A DNA stretch of 6,612 bases from Candidatus Peregrinibacteria bacterium (GTDB lineage Bacteria; Patescibacteriota; Gracilibacteria; UM-FILTER-43-11): NCBI GenBank assembly GCA_030637565.1, contig DAOWGG010000041.1, forward strand, positions 1 to 6,612, given 5' to 3'. Each line of letters begins with the position of its first letter. Positions within the stretch are counted from its first letter, which is position 1. Position numbers and translations under genes: made by a program. Below are positions 1-4,800 of the stretch, piece after piece. The notes under the pieces were generated by a model. It was given only the letters and a program-made list of their open reading frames with translations. It had not been told where the DNA came from and did not search any database.

Positions 1-167
1 AAACAGATTAAAAAATGATTAAACTAAGACCCAAAAGCTTCACAAACAAGGTTGCAGAGCAGAGCTTAGCAGATGAATTCTAGCAAAAACCCCATTAATT
101 TCAAAGAGTTTTTAACCCAAAAAAACAAAATTGATGTAGACAAAATCGGTTTTAGTCAAGAAAGAAA
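1..167. other. Left-edge region without a confident gene; two tiny overlapping ORFs
   Basis: No confident gene lies here. Two small plus-strand frames are visible. Bases 15-83 encode 22 residues beginning MIKLRPKSF and ending in TAG. Bases 73-171 encode 32 residues beginning MNSSKNPINFKEF and ending in TAA. The second starts inside the end of the first (11-nt overlap) and its stop overlaps the stop of the minus-strand gene to the right. Their residue mix is not absurd for protein, but no ribosome binding site, promoter or known motif supports either. They could be the broken end of a gene lying further left, or chance frames. On the minus strand this would be the 3' region of the neighbouring gene; it has a T-rich run (near 115-135) but no convincing hairpin before it. 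Confidence 0.25.
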
Positions 168-779
168 CTAAGCCGCCAAAGACTCCATGTCATCCAAGTC
201 ATCCGAATGCGTCGGCAGATAACTAAAAAGCTCCAAAAGCGTTCCACCTATAATTTCTTTTGATCGCTGAGGAATTTTATGATGAAGAACTCCGATAAAT
301 TTAAGAGTTTGATCAGGATGTTTTCGAAAAAATTGAACCAAATTTGAAAAATTATTTTGACCCGCCTCACTAATAGCATCCTCAATCGTATCAGGAGAAC
401 CCGCCTTCCAATGGCACAAGCTTTTTCTGAATTTAATAATTTCTTTTTCATAAGCAAAAGTACTTTCATCACAAACATTGTGGACAAGGCGCTTCATGAA
501 ATAGGCTTGCTGATCGATATCCAAACTCTCAAAAAACATCAATAATTTTTCTTCATCGTAATGACTCAAAAAATAATTAAGAATATCATTTAAATGATCT
601 TTGTCTAAGGTCTGACAAACAGATTTAAATTCCTCACGATTTTTTTGATTTGATTTTCTTAAAAAATAATTCAAAACATCCCCAAAAACATCATCAATCT
701 CATAATTAAACATCGCATCCCACACGTCCTCCGTGCTTCGAATGATAACCTCGCTGTAATGTTCATTGTGGTGGTTCAT
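168..779 (-). CDS. Hypothetical protein with tandem helical repeats (203 aa)
   Basis: I do not recognise a family. The protein is hydrophilic and acidic, with no signal peptide and no membrane segment, so it is probably cytoplasmic. It appears almost entirely alpha-helical. An internal repeat is visible: DVLNYFL at residues 34-40 and DILNYFL at 65-71, exactly 31 residues apart, each followed by a charged turn and a second Phe/Leu-rich helix. A weaker third copy may start near residue 146 (NLVQFFRKHPDQTL). Such paired helices resemble the general style of HEAT- or TPR-like solenoids, but no named motif can be assigned. The ATG at 777-779 is supported by a consensus promoter about 20 nt upstream. 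No Shine-Dalgarno is present; the leader is A/T only. It is transcribed alone, in the same direction as ung but from its own promoter. The tail is acidic (HSDDLDDMES). The reading frame is convincing; function is unknown. Confidence 0.8.
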   Translation of the reverse strand: MNHHNEHYSEVIIRSTEDVWDAMFNYEIDDVFGDVLNYFLRKSNQKNREEFKSVCQTLDKDHLNDILNYFLSHYDEEKLLMFFESLDIDQQAYFMKRLVHNVCDESTFAYEKEIIKFRKSLCHWKAGSPDTIEDAISEAGQNNFSNLVQFFRKHPDQTLKFIGVLHHKIPQRSKEIIGGTLLELFSYLPTHSDDLDDMESLAA

Positions 780-804
780 ATTTTTTATTTAATTAAATCT
801 TACT

Positions 805-833
805 ATTATACCAAAAAATCGCCCATTTTTCAA
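805..833 (-). promoter_or_regulatory. Sigma70-type promoter of the 203-aa hypothetical gene
   Basis: Read on the minus strand, TTGAAA (828-833) is followed by exactly 17 bp and then a perfect TATAAT (805-810). Transcription would start near base 798, giving a leader of about 19 nt before the ATG at 779. The spacer itself contains AAAAAT-GGGCG-ATTTTT, a small inverted repeat. This is the best promoter in the window. Confidence 0.8.
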
Positions 834-841
834 TAGCCAAG

Positions 842-891
842 CCAATTGCGAAGCAATCCACCATCGGGCCCACAACTGGCCCAACAATTGG
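842..891. repeat. Nested inverted repeats between ung and the hypothetical gene
   Basis: Outer arms CCAATTG (842-848) and CAATTGG (885-891) enclose inner arms GGGCC (866-870) and GGCCC (878-882) around a 7-nt loop. The left outer arm also takes part in a competing small hairpin, ATTGC-GAA-GCAAT (845-857). The region lies just after the ung stop, so on the minus strand it sits at the 3' end of the ung message and upstream of the next promoter. There is no T-run directly after the stem, so it is not a standard intrinsic terminator. It may be an mRNA 3' end structure, a protein site or a small repeat relic. Confidence 0.45.
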
Positions 892-896
892 AGATA

Positions 897-1559
897 TTAC
901 CAATCCACCTCACTTAACCCATGAGATTTTAAGTATTCATTCGTCTGAGAAAAATGCCTACACCCCAAAAATCCACGATGCGCCGACAAAGGCGATGGAT
1001 GAGGTGCTTTTAAAATAAGGTGTTTAGATTGATCGATTAAAACTGATTTACTTTGAGCAAAAGCCCCCCATAGCAAAAAGACCACATGTTCCTTTTTATC
1101 AGAAATAGTTTGAATCACTACATCGGTAAACTCCTCCCAACCTTTCTTTTGATGAGAGCCAGCATTATGAGCCACAACAGTAAGCGTAGCATTCAAAAGC
1201 AAAACCCCCTGCGTTGCCCAATGCTCTAAGTTTCCATGACTCGGAATCGGCTTTCCGAGATCCGCGTGAATTTCCTTATAAATATTCACCAACGAAGGAG
1301 GTGTTGGAATACCCTGATTAACTGAAAAACAAAGTCCATGTGCTTGATTTGGACCGTGATAGGGATCTTGCCCTAAGACAACCACTTCAACACGATCGAA
1401 AGGGCATAAATCAAATGCCTTAAAAATATCTTTTGGTGGCGGAAAAATATTCTTCGTCTGATACTCTTGTTTCACAAAATTAGTAAGCCCTTCAAAATAA
1501 GGTTTATCAAACTCCCCCTGCAAAACCGCTTTCCATGATGAATCAATCCGAACATCCAT
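897..1559 (-). CDS. ung: Uracil-DNA glycosylase, family 1 (Ung)
   Basis: Cytoplasmic base-excision repair enzyme that cleaves the N-glycosidic bond of uracil in DNA, left by cytosine deamination or dUTP misincorporation. At 220 residues it matches the family (E. coli about 229), with a slightly shorter C-terminus. All signature motifs are present: GQDPYHG (63-69) with the water-activating Asp65; the uracil-stacking Phe in GLCFSV (Phe78); [10 protein letters not shown] (119-128) with the uracil-reading Asn123; the FLLWG strand (161-165); and [13 protein letters not shown] (185-197) with catalytic His187 and DNA-intercalating Leu191. The start ([13 protein letters not shown]) aligns with the usual beginning just before the WxxVL helix. 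No Shine-Dalgarno and no clear promoter is seen upstream. It diverges from the ArsR-type repressor gene across 123 bp, so the repressor's operators could in principle affect it, but nothing shows that they do. Confidence 0.97.
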   Translation of the reverse strand: MDVRIDSSWKAVLQGEFDKPYFEGLTNFVKQEYQTKNIFPPPKDIFKAFDLCPFDRVEVVVLGQDPYHGPNQAHGLCFSVNQGIPTPPSLVNIYKEIHADLGKPIPSHGNLEHWATQGVLLLNATLTVVAHNAGSHQKKGWEEFTDVVIQTISDKKEHVVFLLWGAFAQSKSVLIDQSKHLILKAPHPSPLSAHRGFLGCRHFSQTNEYLKSHGLSEVDW

Positions 1560-1623
1560 AACTAATTAGAACTATTTGATAGCAATCTGAAGTCTATCTG
1601 AAATAGATTAGAAATCAAAGATA

Positions 1624-1651
1624 TTGACAATGTAAATAATATTGATATTAT
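1624..1651 (+). promoter_or_regulatory. Promoter of the ArsR-type repressor/permease unit
   Basis: A perfect TTGACA (1624-1629) is followed after 16 bp by TATTAT (1646-1651, five of six consensus bases). Transcription would begin near 1658, about 25 nt before the ATG at 1683. The -10 hexamer lies inside a perfect palindrome (1633-1654) and the predicted start lies inside a second inverted repeat (1655-1672). Repressor binding to either would block RNA polymerase. Confidence 0.7.
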
Positions 1652-1654
1652 TTA
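1633..1654. promoter_or_regulatory. Perfect 10-2-10 palindrome, probable repressor operator
   Basis: Arms TAAATAATAT (1633-1642) and ATATTATTTA (1645-1654) are exact reverse complements around a 2-bp centre TG. The palindrome overlaps the spacer and -10 hexamer of the repressor promoter. ArsR/SmtB repressors typically bind imperfect AT-rich palindromes with a central ATAT-type core overlapping their own promoter, so position and form fit autoregulation. Low-complexity AT sequence makes chance symmetry easier, but ten perfect pairs is long. Confidence 0.6.
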
Positions 1655-1672
1655 GATACTTTTACAAGTATC
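1655..1672. promoter_or_regulatory. Second inverted repeat (7-4-7), probable operator half of a tandem pair
   Basis: Arms GATACTT (1655-1661) and AAGTATC (1666-1672) are exact reverse complements around TTAC. Allowing one mismatch, the arms extend to ten bases. It abuts the 22-bp palindrome with no gap and covers the predicted transcription start. It could be a second repressor site or, as RNA, a weak hairpin in the leader just before the start codon. Confidence 0.5.
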
Positions 1673-1682
1673 AAACTATTTT

Positions 1683-2000
1683 ATGATAAAAAATAATGAT
1701 CTCACACCAATATTTAAAGCCCTTTCTGATAAAAACAGGCTCCAGATTTTAGAACATATTTATAGTCAAAAATTAAAATGCTCACTCAATGATGAAGGTA
1801 AATGTAAGGATAAAACATGCATCAAAGATCTCTCTGGTTGTTTAAAAATCAGCATGCCAACTATTTCCCATCACGTAAAAGAGCTTTCAAATGCTGGTCT
1901 AATTATAACCAAAAAAAAAGGGCGATGGTCTTACCTTGAAATAAATCCAAAAAACTTCAAAGAAACCAATAAATTTCTTTCATCCTTTTACAATCAATAA
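1683..2000 (+). CDS. ArsR/SmtB-family transcriptional repressor with atypical cysteines
   Basis: Small winged-helix repressor (105 aa, usual family size) that would bind its own promoter as a dimer and release when a thiol-binding ligand is sensed. The N-terminal helices (residues 8-30, FKALSDKNRLQILEHI) are typical. The helix-turn-helix runs about 46-73, with recognition helix MPTISHHVKELSNAGLI, and the wing is near 74-90 (KKKGRWSYLEINP). Four cysteines occur, C33, C41, C46 and C53, three of them in or at the end of a charged loop inserted before the DNA-binding helix. Aligned by eye with plasmid R773 ArsR (metalloid ligands Cys32/34/37), only C46 matches Cys32; the other two positions are Lys48 and Ser51. 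The ligand site is therefore rearranged. It is followed 12 bp later by the permease gene, forming one transcription unit. The start is the only ATG that preserves the N-terminal helix; no Shine-Dalgarno is seen. The inducer (As, Sb, another thiophilic metal, or an organic thiol-reactive compound) cannot be told from sequence. Confidence 0.9.
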   Translation: MIKNNDLTPIFKALSDKNRLQILEHIYSQKLKCSLNDEGKCKDKTCIKDLSGCLKISMPTISHHVKELSNAGLIITKKKGRWSYLEINPKNFKETNKFLSSFYNQ

Positions 2001-2012
2001 TCTAATTATATA

Positions 2013-2957
2013 ATGATCCAATCTTTTGCCGACTACATCACCTTTTCTTTATTGAAACTAAGCGCTGAAAGCTCGTTGGGAAGTGCCGTGAACTTTTTCA
2101 TTTACGACGTTATTAAAATTCTGTTCCTAATTTTTATTGTTGTTTCAGTTATTAATTTCATCCGTACTTTTTTTGAAGCAAGTAAGATCAAAAAATCAAT
2201 CAGCAAATTAAAGTGGGGGCTTGGCAATATAATGGCAGCACTTTTTGGGGCAGTGACCCCTTTTTGCTCCTGCTCATCAGTTCCGTTATTTATTGGATTC
2301 ATGGAAGCCCGAATCAGCACAGGTATCGCCTTCTCCTTTCTTATCACCTCACCGCTTGTCAATGAAGTAGCTTTTGTAATTATGGGAGGGTTATTTGGCT
2401 GGAAATTAGCATTTCTTTACGCCTTTTCAGGAATTGCACTAGGAGTTATCGGAGGATTGATCATCGGTGCATTAAAAATGGATAAAGAAATCATTATAGA
2501 AAATCAGGAAGAAAAAAGAAAAGAAAGCTATATGCCGAAAACCTTTCATGGAAAATTAAAATTCGCCCTAAATATTGGATCAAGCACATTTAAAAAGCTA
2601 CTACCCTATGTAATAGGAGGTGTGGCATTAGGAGCTATTATTCATGGATATTTACCAGAAGAATTTTTCTTAAATACAATTGGACAATATAAAATTTTAT
2701 CAGTACCTATCGCTACGTTAGTTGGTATTCCAATCTACGCTGGATGCTCAACCGTCGTCCCACTTATATTCTCCATTACAGCAAATGGCATACCACTAGG
2801 CACATCATTAGCACTCATGATGGCCATTGCAGGATTATCTCTACCAGAAGCCGTTATTTTAAAGAGAGTGATGACAATCAAATTACTAGCTACATTCTTC
2901 GGACTTGTCGCAATAGGAATAGTAATTATTGGGTATTTATTCAACGCTCTAGGTTAA
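2013..2957 (+). CDS. ArsP/COG0701-type permease (DUF318 family)
   Basis: Integral inner-membrane transporter of 314 residues with about eight to ten hydrophobic segments in two halves, separated by a charged cytoplasmic-type loop near 155-182 (MDKEIIIENQEEKRKESY). The first half carries the family hallmark TPFCSCSSVPLF (82-93), with Cys85 and Cys87, followed by SFLITSPLVNEVAF. The second half has the matching GIPIYAGCSTVVPLI (238-252) with Cys245. The pseudo-repeat of these Cys-containing motifs suits an inverted two-fold transporter, with cysteines at the likely substrate path. Characterised relatives (ArsP of Campylobacter) export trivalent organoarsenicals, but most family members have no known substrate. 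It starts 12 nt after the ArsR-type gene, in the same transcription unit. No arsenate reductase, ArsB or Acr3 gene accompanies it, so naming it an arsenic pump would overreach. No Shine-Dalgarno is present. Confidence 0.92.
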   Translation: MIQSFADYITFSLLKLSAESSLGSAVNFFIYDVIKILFLIFIVVSVINFIRTFFEASKIKKSISKLKWGLGNIMAALFGAVTPFCSCSSVPLFIGFMEARISTGIAFSFLITSPLVNEVAFVIMGGLFGWKLAFLYAFSGIALGVIGGLIIGALKMDKEIIIENQEEKRKESYMPKTFHGKLKFALNIGSSTFKKLLPYVIGGVALGAIIHGYLPEEFFLNTIGQYKILSVPIATLVGIPIYAGCSTVVPLIFSITANGIPLGTSLALMMAIAGLSLPEAVILKRVMTIKLLATFFGLVAIGIVIIGYLFNALG

Positions 2958-2969
2958 AAAATAGGTATT

Positions 2970-2997
2970 TTGCAAAAAAGATATTGTTTTTTATAAA
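2970..2997 (+). promoter_or_regulatory. Promoter of tRNA-Ser(UGA)
   Basis: TTGCAA (2970-2975), a 16-bp spacer, and TATAAA (2992-2997, five of six consensus bases) predict a start near 3004, some 15 nt before the mature tRNA. It lies right after the permease stop codon. Confidence 0.65.
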
Positions 2998-3018
2998 AAA
3001 ACCAATAAACTTTGCCTT

Positions 3019-3106
3019 GGAGAGTTGGCAGAGTGGTCGATTGCGACAGTCTTGAAAACTGTTGGTCCGCAAGGTCCCGAGGGTTCGAATCCCTCACTCT
3101 CCGCCA
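3019..3106 (+). tRNA. tRNA-Ser, anticodon UGA (reads UCA), CCA encoded
   Basis: The acceptor stem GGAGAGT (3019-3025) pairs with ACTCTCC (3096-3102), followed by discriminator G and an encoded CCA (3104-3106). The anticodon stem ACAGT/ACTGT encloses the loop CTTGAAA with anticodon TGA at 3053-3055. The T-arm is GAGGG-TTCGAAT-CCCTC (3079-3095). A class II long variable arm, GGTCC-GCAA-GGTCC (3064-3077), forms a stem with one central U-U mismatch and a GNRA loop, as expected for Ser. The 3' part is duplicated 176 bp downstream. Confidence 0.97.
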
Positions 3107-3113
3107 TTTTTGC
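3089..3113 (+). repeat. 25-bp direct repeat, copy 1 (tRNA-Ser 3' end)
   Basis: This is the intact copy, running from within the tRNA T-loop through the acceptor strand and CCA to 7 bp beyond. It is identical over all 25 bases to 3265-3289. Identity blocks at tRNA 3' ends are typical of attachment sites of integrating elements. Directly after it, CATTTTT-GCGTAGT-AAAAATG can form a hairpin. Confidence 0.85.
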
Positions 3114-3264
3114 GTAGTAAAAATGAAGGAGGAGGGATGAGAACCCGAAAAGAGGGTTTCGCATGAGTAAATGAGCGTAGGCCGTCAGGCAGTCAGCGAA
3201 TATTATGAAGCTCGACCTCGGAGGCTGAACGAATGCAATGAGTCGAAGGCGAGAATGTAAGAAC
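3114..3264 (+). mobile_element. 151-bp non-coding, foldable insert between two tRNA-Ser 3' ends
   Basis: No supportable gene lies in this segment, and by my count it is about 48% G+C (73 of 151), above its surroundings. Its left end is a degenerate inverted copy of the tRNA 3' region: AAAAATG (3118-3124), GGAG, GAGGGAT and GAACCC appear in the same order as in the reverse complement of the tRNA acceptor and T-arm. A plus-orientation GAGGGTT-like piece follows (3152-3158), so GAACCC and GGGTTT form a hairpin. Further pairings are possible: GCC-GTCA-GGC; TCAGC with GCTGA; CTCGAC with GTCGA; ATGT-AAGA-ACAT at 3255-3266. GGGATG near the left end can pair with CATCCC at the right end, closing the whole as one large stem. 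ATGAG recurs several times. It could be a palindromic repeat that uses tRNA ends, a decayed integrated element, or a structured RNA co-transcribed with the tRNA. The type given is a best guess. Confidence 0.45.
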
Positions 3265-3289
3265 ATCCCTCACTCTCCGCCATTTTTGC
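3265..3289 (+). repeat. 25-bp direct repeat, copy 2 (displaced tRNA-Ser 3' end)
   Basis: This exact second copy of 3089-3113 includes the acceptor 3' strand, discriminator G, CCA and the following TTTTTGC, but has no T-arm 5' half, anticodon arm or D-arm before it. It is therefore a tRNA fragment and not a second tRNA. Because it could also pair with the tRNA 5' acceptor strand, a read-through transcript would contain two competing 3' halves. Confidence 0.85.
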
Positions 3290-3300
3290 TATGCAAAAAT
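3282..3300. repeat. Perfect 8-bp hairpin after the second tRNA fragment
   Basis: ATTTTTGC (3282-3289) and GCAAAAAT (3293-3300) are exact reverse complements around TAT. Both copies of the tRNA end are therefore followed by an inverted AAAAAT. The hairpin might mark the 3' border of the insert or end the tRNA read-through transcript, but no T-run follows the stem, so a classical terminator is not supported. Confidence 0.5.
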
Positions 3301-3368
3301 TTAGTAGACCATATAGTTTGACAAAACCCACAGAGGAAAGTAACGTAAAAACCTATAACTTCATCGAA

Positions 3369-3977
3369 ATGAAACAGTTAATCATCACCATCGGGATCCT
3401 CGGACTATTGACTGGATGCTCAAGTGAACTCGAAGCCATTAATAATAATTTAGATGAAAAAGTAATGGCCTCAGCGACACAGGAGGTCAAAAAACCAACC
3501 TGCCCCGATTCACTAGATGGAGTGATTTATGTAGACCATATAATTGAACAAAGCATTGAAAAGGATCGCTTAAAATTTAAAACAGATGGTGCTATCCCTT
3601 TTTCAATGAAATTAAATGAGATCACTGGAAAAAGTGACTTAAAAAATCGCTTAACTGGAAAATTTTCCGACTGTGATGTAATGGCAGACAGAAATGTTGC
3701 CGTTCAAATCAGTGGAATATGCGATGAAAATATTTTAAAAATGACCATCACTGAAAAATATCAGAGCAGTTCAGCAAAAATTTGTGAAGAACAAATGCTC
3801 CTTTCTGAAGTTCCGCTAACCCATGAAGTAGACCTACTAATTGAAGAAGGACATGAACTCAAACAACCCTACAAAGGAGAAATTGGCACAGGGAGTTATC
3901 AATGGAGACTCTCATTAGAACCCCCTGAAGAAACCCCAGCTCCAACAGGAATGATAGTAGTGCCCACCGAAAATTAA
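3369..3977 (+). CDS. Putative lipoprotein of unknown function (202 aa)
   Basis: Probably an exported, lipid-anchored protein; no family is recognised. The chosen start, MKQLIITIGILGLLTGCSSE, gives a textbook type II signal peptide: one Lys, a hydrophobic core at 4-14, and lipobox LTGC with Cys17 as the lipid-bearing residue after cleavage. The frame is open 26 codons further upstream (to an ATG at 3291), but that extension would put a polar tail before the signal peptide and reach into the hairpin at 3282-3300, so it is rejected. The mature part is hydrophilic and holds four more cysteines (45, 102, 118, 139) that could form two disulfides. It ends in a Pro/Glu-rich tail (EPPEETPAPTG). No Shine-Dalgarno is present. 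A perfect TTGACA lies at 3318-3323 but has only a poor -10 after it (TAACGT at 3341-3346). A TATAAC at 3354-3359 would place the transcript start almost at the ATG. The stop overlaps the stop of the facing metallopeptidase gene. Confidence 0.85.
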   Translation: MKQLIITIGILGLLTGCSSELEAINNNLDEKVMASATQEVKKPTCPDSLDGVIYVDHIIEQSIEKDRLKFKTDGAIPFSMKLNEITGKSDLKNRLTGKFSDCDVMADRNVAVQISGICDENILKMTITEKYQSSSAKICEEQMLLSEVPLTHEVDLLIEEGHELKQPYKGEIGTGSYQWRLSLEPPEETPAPTGMIVVPTEN

Positions 3978-4696
3978 AAAGTAAGAAGATAATGATTATC
4001 CTTCAGCCACTTTCGATACTTCTTATAATCGGGAATAGCTTGTTCAACGAGTGCCCAATAACGAGACGAATGATTCATTTCTTTTAAATGGCAAAGCTCA
4101 TGGGCAACCACATAATCAATCACCTCAATAGGAGCCATAATAAGTCGCCAATTAAAATTAAGATTCCCACGAGATGAACAGCTTCCCCATCGTGTTTTTT
4201 GATTTCTTAAAGTCACACGATTATAACGAAATTGATAATGTTCATTGAAAAACTGAAGACGATCGTGAATCACCTCTTCAGCTTTTTTACGATAAAATTG
4301 TTCAATCACTTTCTTAACAGCAATTTTTCCATCTTTTTTACCAACATGACGATAAAGGGAAATCACCATTTGATCCTCCTGAACTCGAAGATTGGAGCGC
4401 TTACGATCCGATGGTTGAACAGCTAGCTTTACCTTCTCACCAAAATAATAAAAAAGATCACCCGTTCCATACTGCACTGTTGGTCGTTTAGCCTTTTGCT
4501 TTTCAATAGAGGTGATTTGTCGATCAATCCACGATTGATTTTCCTTCAAAAAACGATCCACCGCACGCTGAGTGGTTAACCAAGGAATCACCAACTGGAA
4601 TTCGCCATTGGAATTGATTTGCAAACGCAGCCGACGAGCACGCATACTACGCCGAACAGAAAGATCAAAACCTTGATGATTAAGCTGAACATTCAT
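3974..4696 (-). CDS. YgjP/DUF45-type zinc metallopeptidase (SprT-like fold)
   Basis: A 240-residue protein of the PF01863 (YgjP-like) family. The C-terminal part has the family core: QKTRWGSCSSRGNLNFNWRL (167-185) and then VVAHELCHLKEMNHSSRYW (196-214). In HELCH, His199 and His203 are the likely zinc ligands, with Glu200 as the catalytic base and His209 as third ligand. The basic N-terminal half (residues 1-65, with RRSMRARRLRLQI and WIDRQI) also matches the usual layout. Length is normal and there is no signal peptide, so it is cytoplasmic. Family members are common, often next to restriction or repair genes, but their physiological substrates are largely unknown. The start is a normal ATG with no Shine-Dalgarno. 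A weak minus-strand promoter (TTGACA about 17 bp before a poor GAGATT) may lie just upstream, diverging from the Yip1-type gene. Its stop codon shares TTAA (3974-3977) with the lipoprotein gene. Confidence 0.9.
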   Translation of the reverse strand: MNVQLNHQGFDLSVRRSMRARRLRLQINSNGEFQLVIPWLTTQRAVDRFLKENQSWIDRQITSIEKQKAKRPTVQYGTGDLFYYFGEKVKLAVQPSDRKRSNLRVQEDQMVISLYRHVGKKDGKIAVKKVIEQFYRKKAEEVIHDRLQFFNEHYQFRYNRVTLRNQKTRWGSCSSRGNLNFNWRLIMAPIEVIDYVVAHELCHLKEMNHSSRYWALVEQAIPDYKKYRKWLKDNHYLLTF

Positions 4697-4742
4697 AACA
4701 GTAATCTCACACCGATTAGCATAATTGTCAATTGGATTCCTT

Positions 4743-4770
4743 TTGGAATTAGCAACAAAAGACTTAAAAT
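4743..4770 (+). promoter_or_regulatory. Probable promoter of the Yip1-type/methyltransferase pair
   Basis: TTGGAA (4743-4748, four of six consensus bases) is separated by 16 bp from TAAAAT (4765-4770, five of six). The start would be near 4777, giving a leader of about 24 nt, like the other promoters here. ATTCC-TTTT-GGAAT forms a small inverted repeat around the -35. Confidence 0.45.
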
Positions 4771-4800
4771 CTAATAAATCATTTAACCTTAAATCATATT

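Noticed and set aside
1593..1607. TCTAT-CTGAA-ATAGA inverted repeat and ATCTGAA direct repeats (1585-1591, 1596-1602) as ung control sites
   Set aside because: Short AT-rich repeats with no clear link to a promoter; too weak to call.
2982..3007. AT inverted repeat TATTG-T6 / A7-CCAATA as terminator of the permease gene
   Set aside because: The stem is nearly all A-T with a bulge, has no T-run after it, and overlaps the -10 of the tRNA promoter, which explains the sequence better.
2991..3266. Minus-strand 91-residue open frame containing MAESEGFEPSGPCGPTVF
   Set aside because: It is the antisense reading of tRNA-Ser; the GFEPS-type peptide is a well-known artefact of translating the reverse strand of tRNA-Ser genes.
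3207..3289. A second tRNA ending in the displaced 3' copy
   Set aside because: No D-arm, anticodon arm or T-arm 5' half can be found before the acceptor strand; only the 3' fragment is duplicated.
3291..3368. Upstream extension of the lipoprotein from the ATG at 3291
   Set aside because: It would place 26 polar residues before the signal peptide and begin within the hairpin at the insert border; the start at 3369 gives a standard lipoprotein signal.
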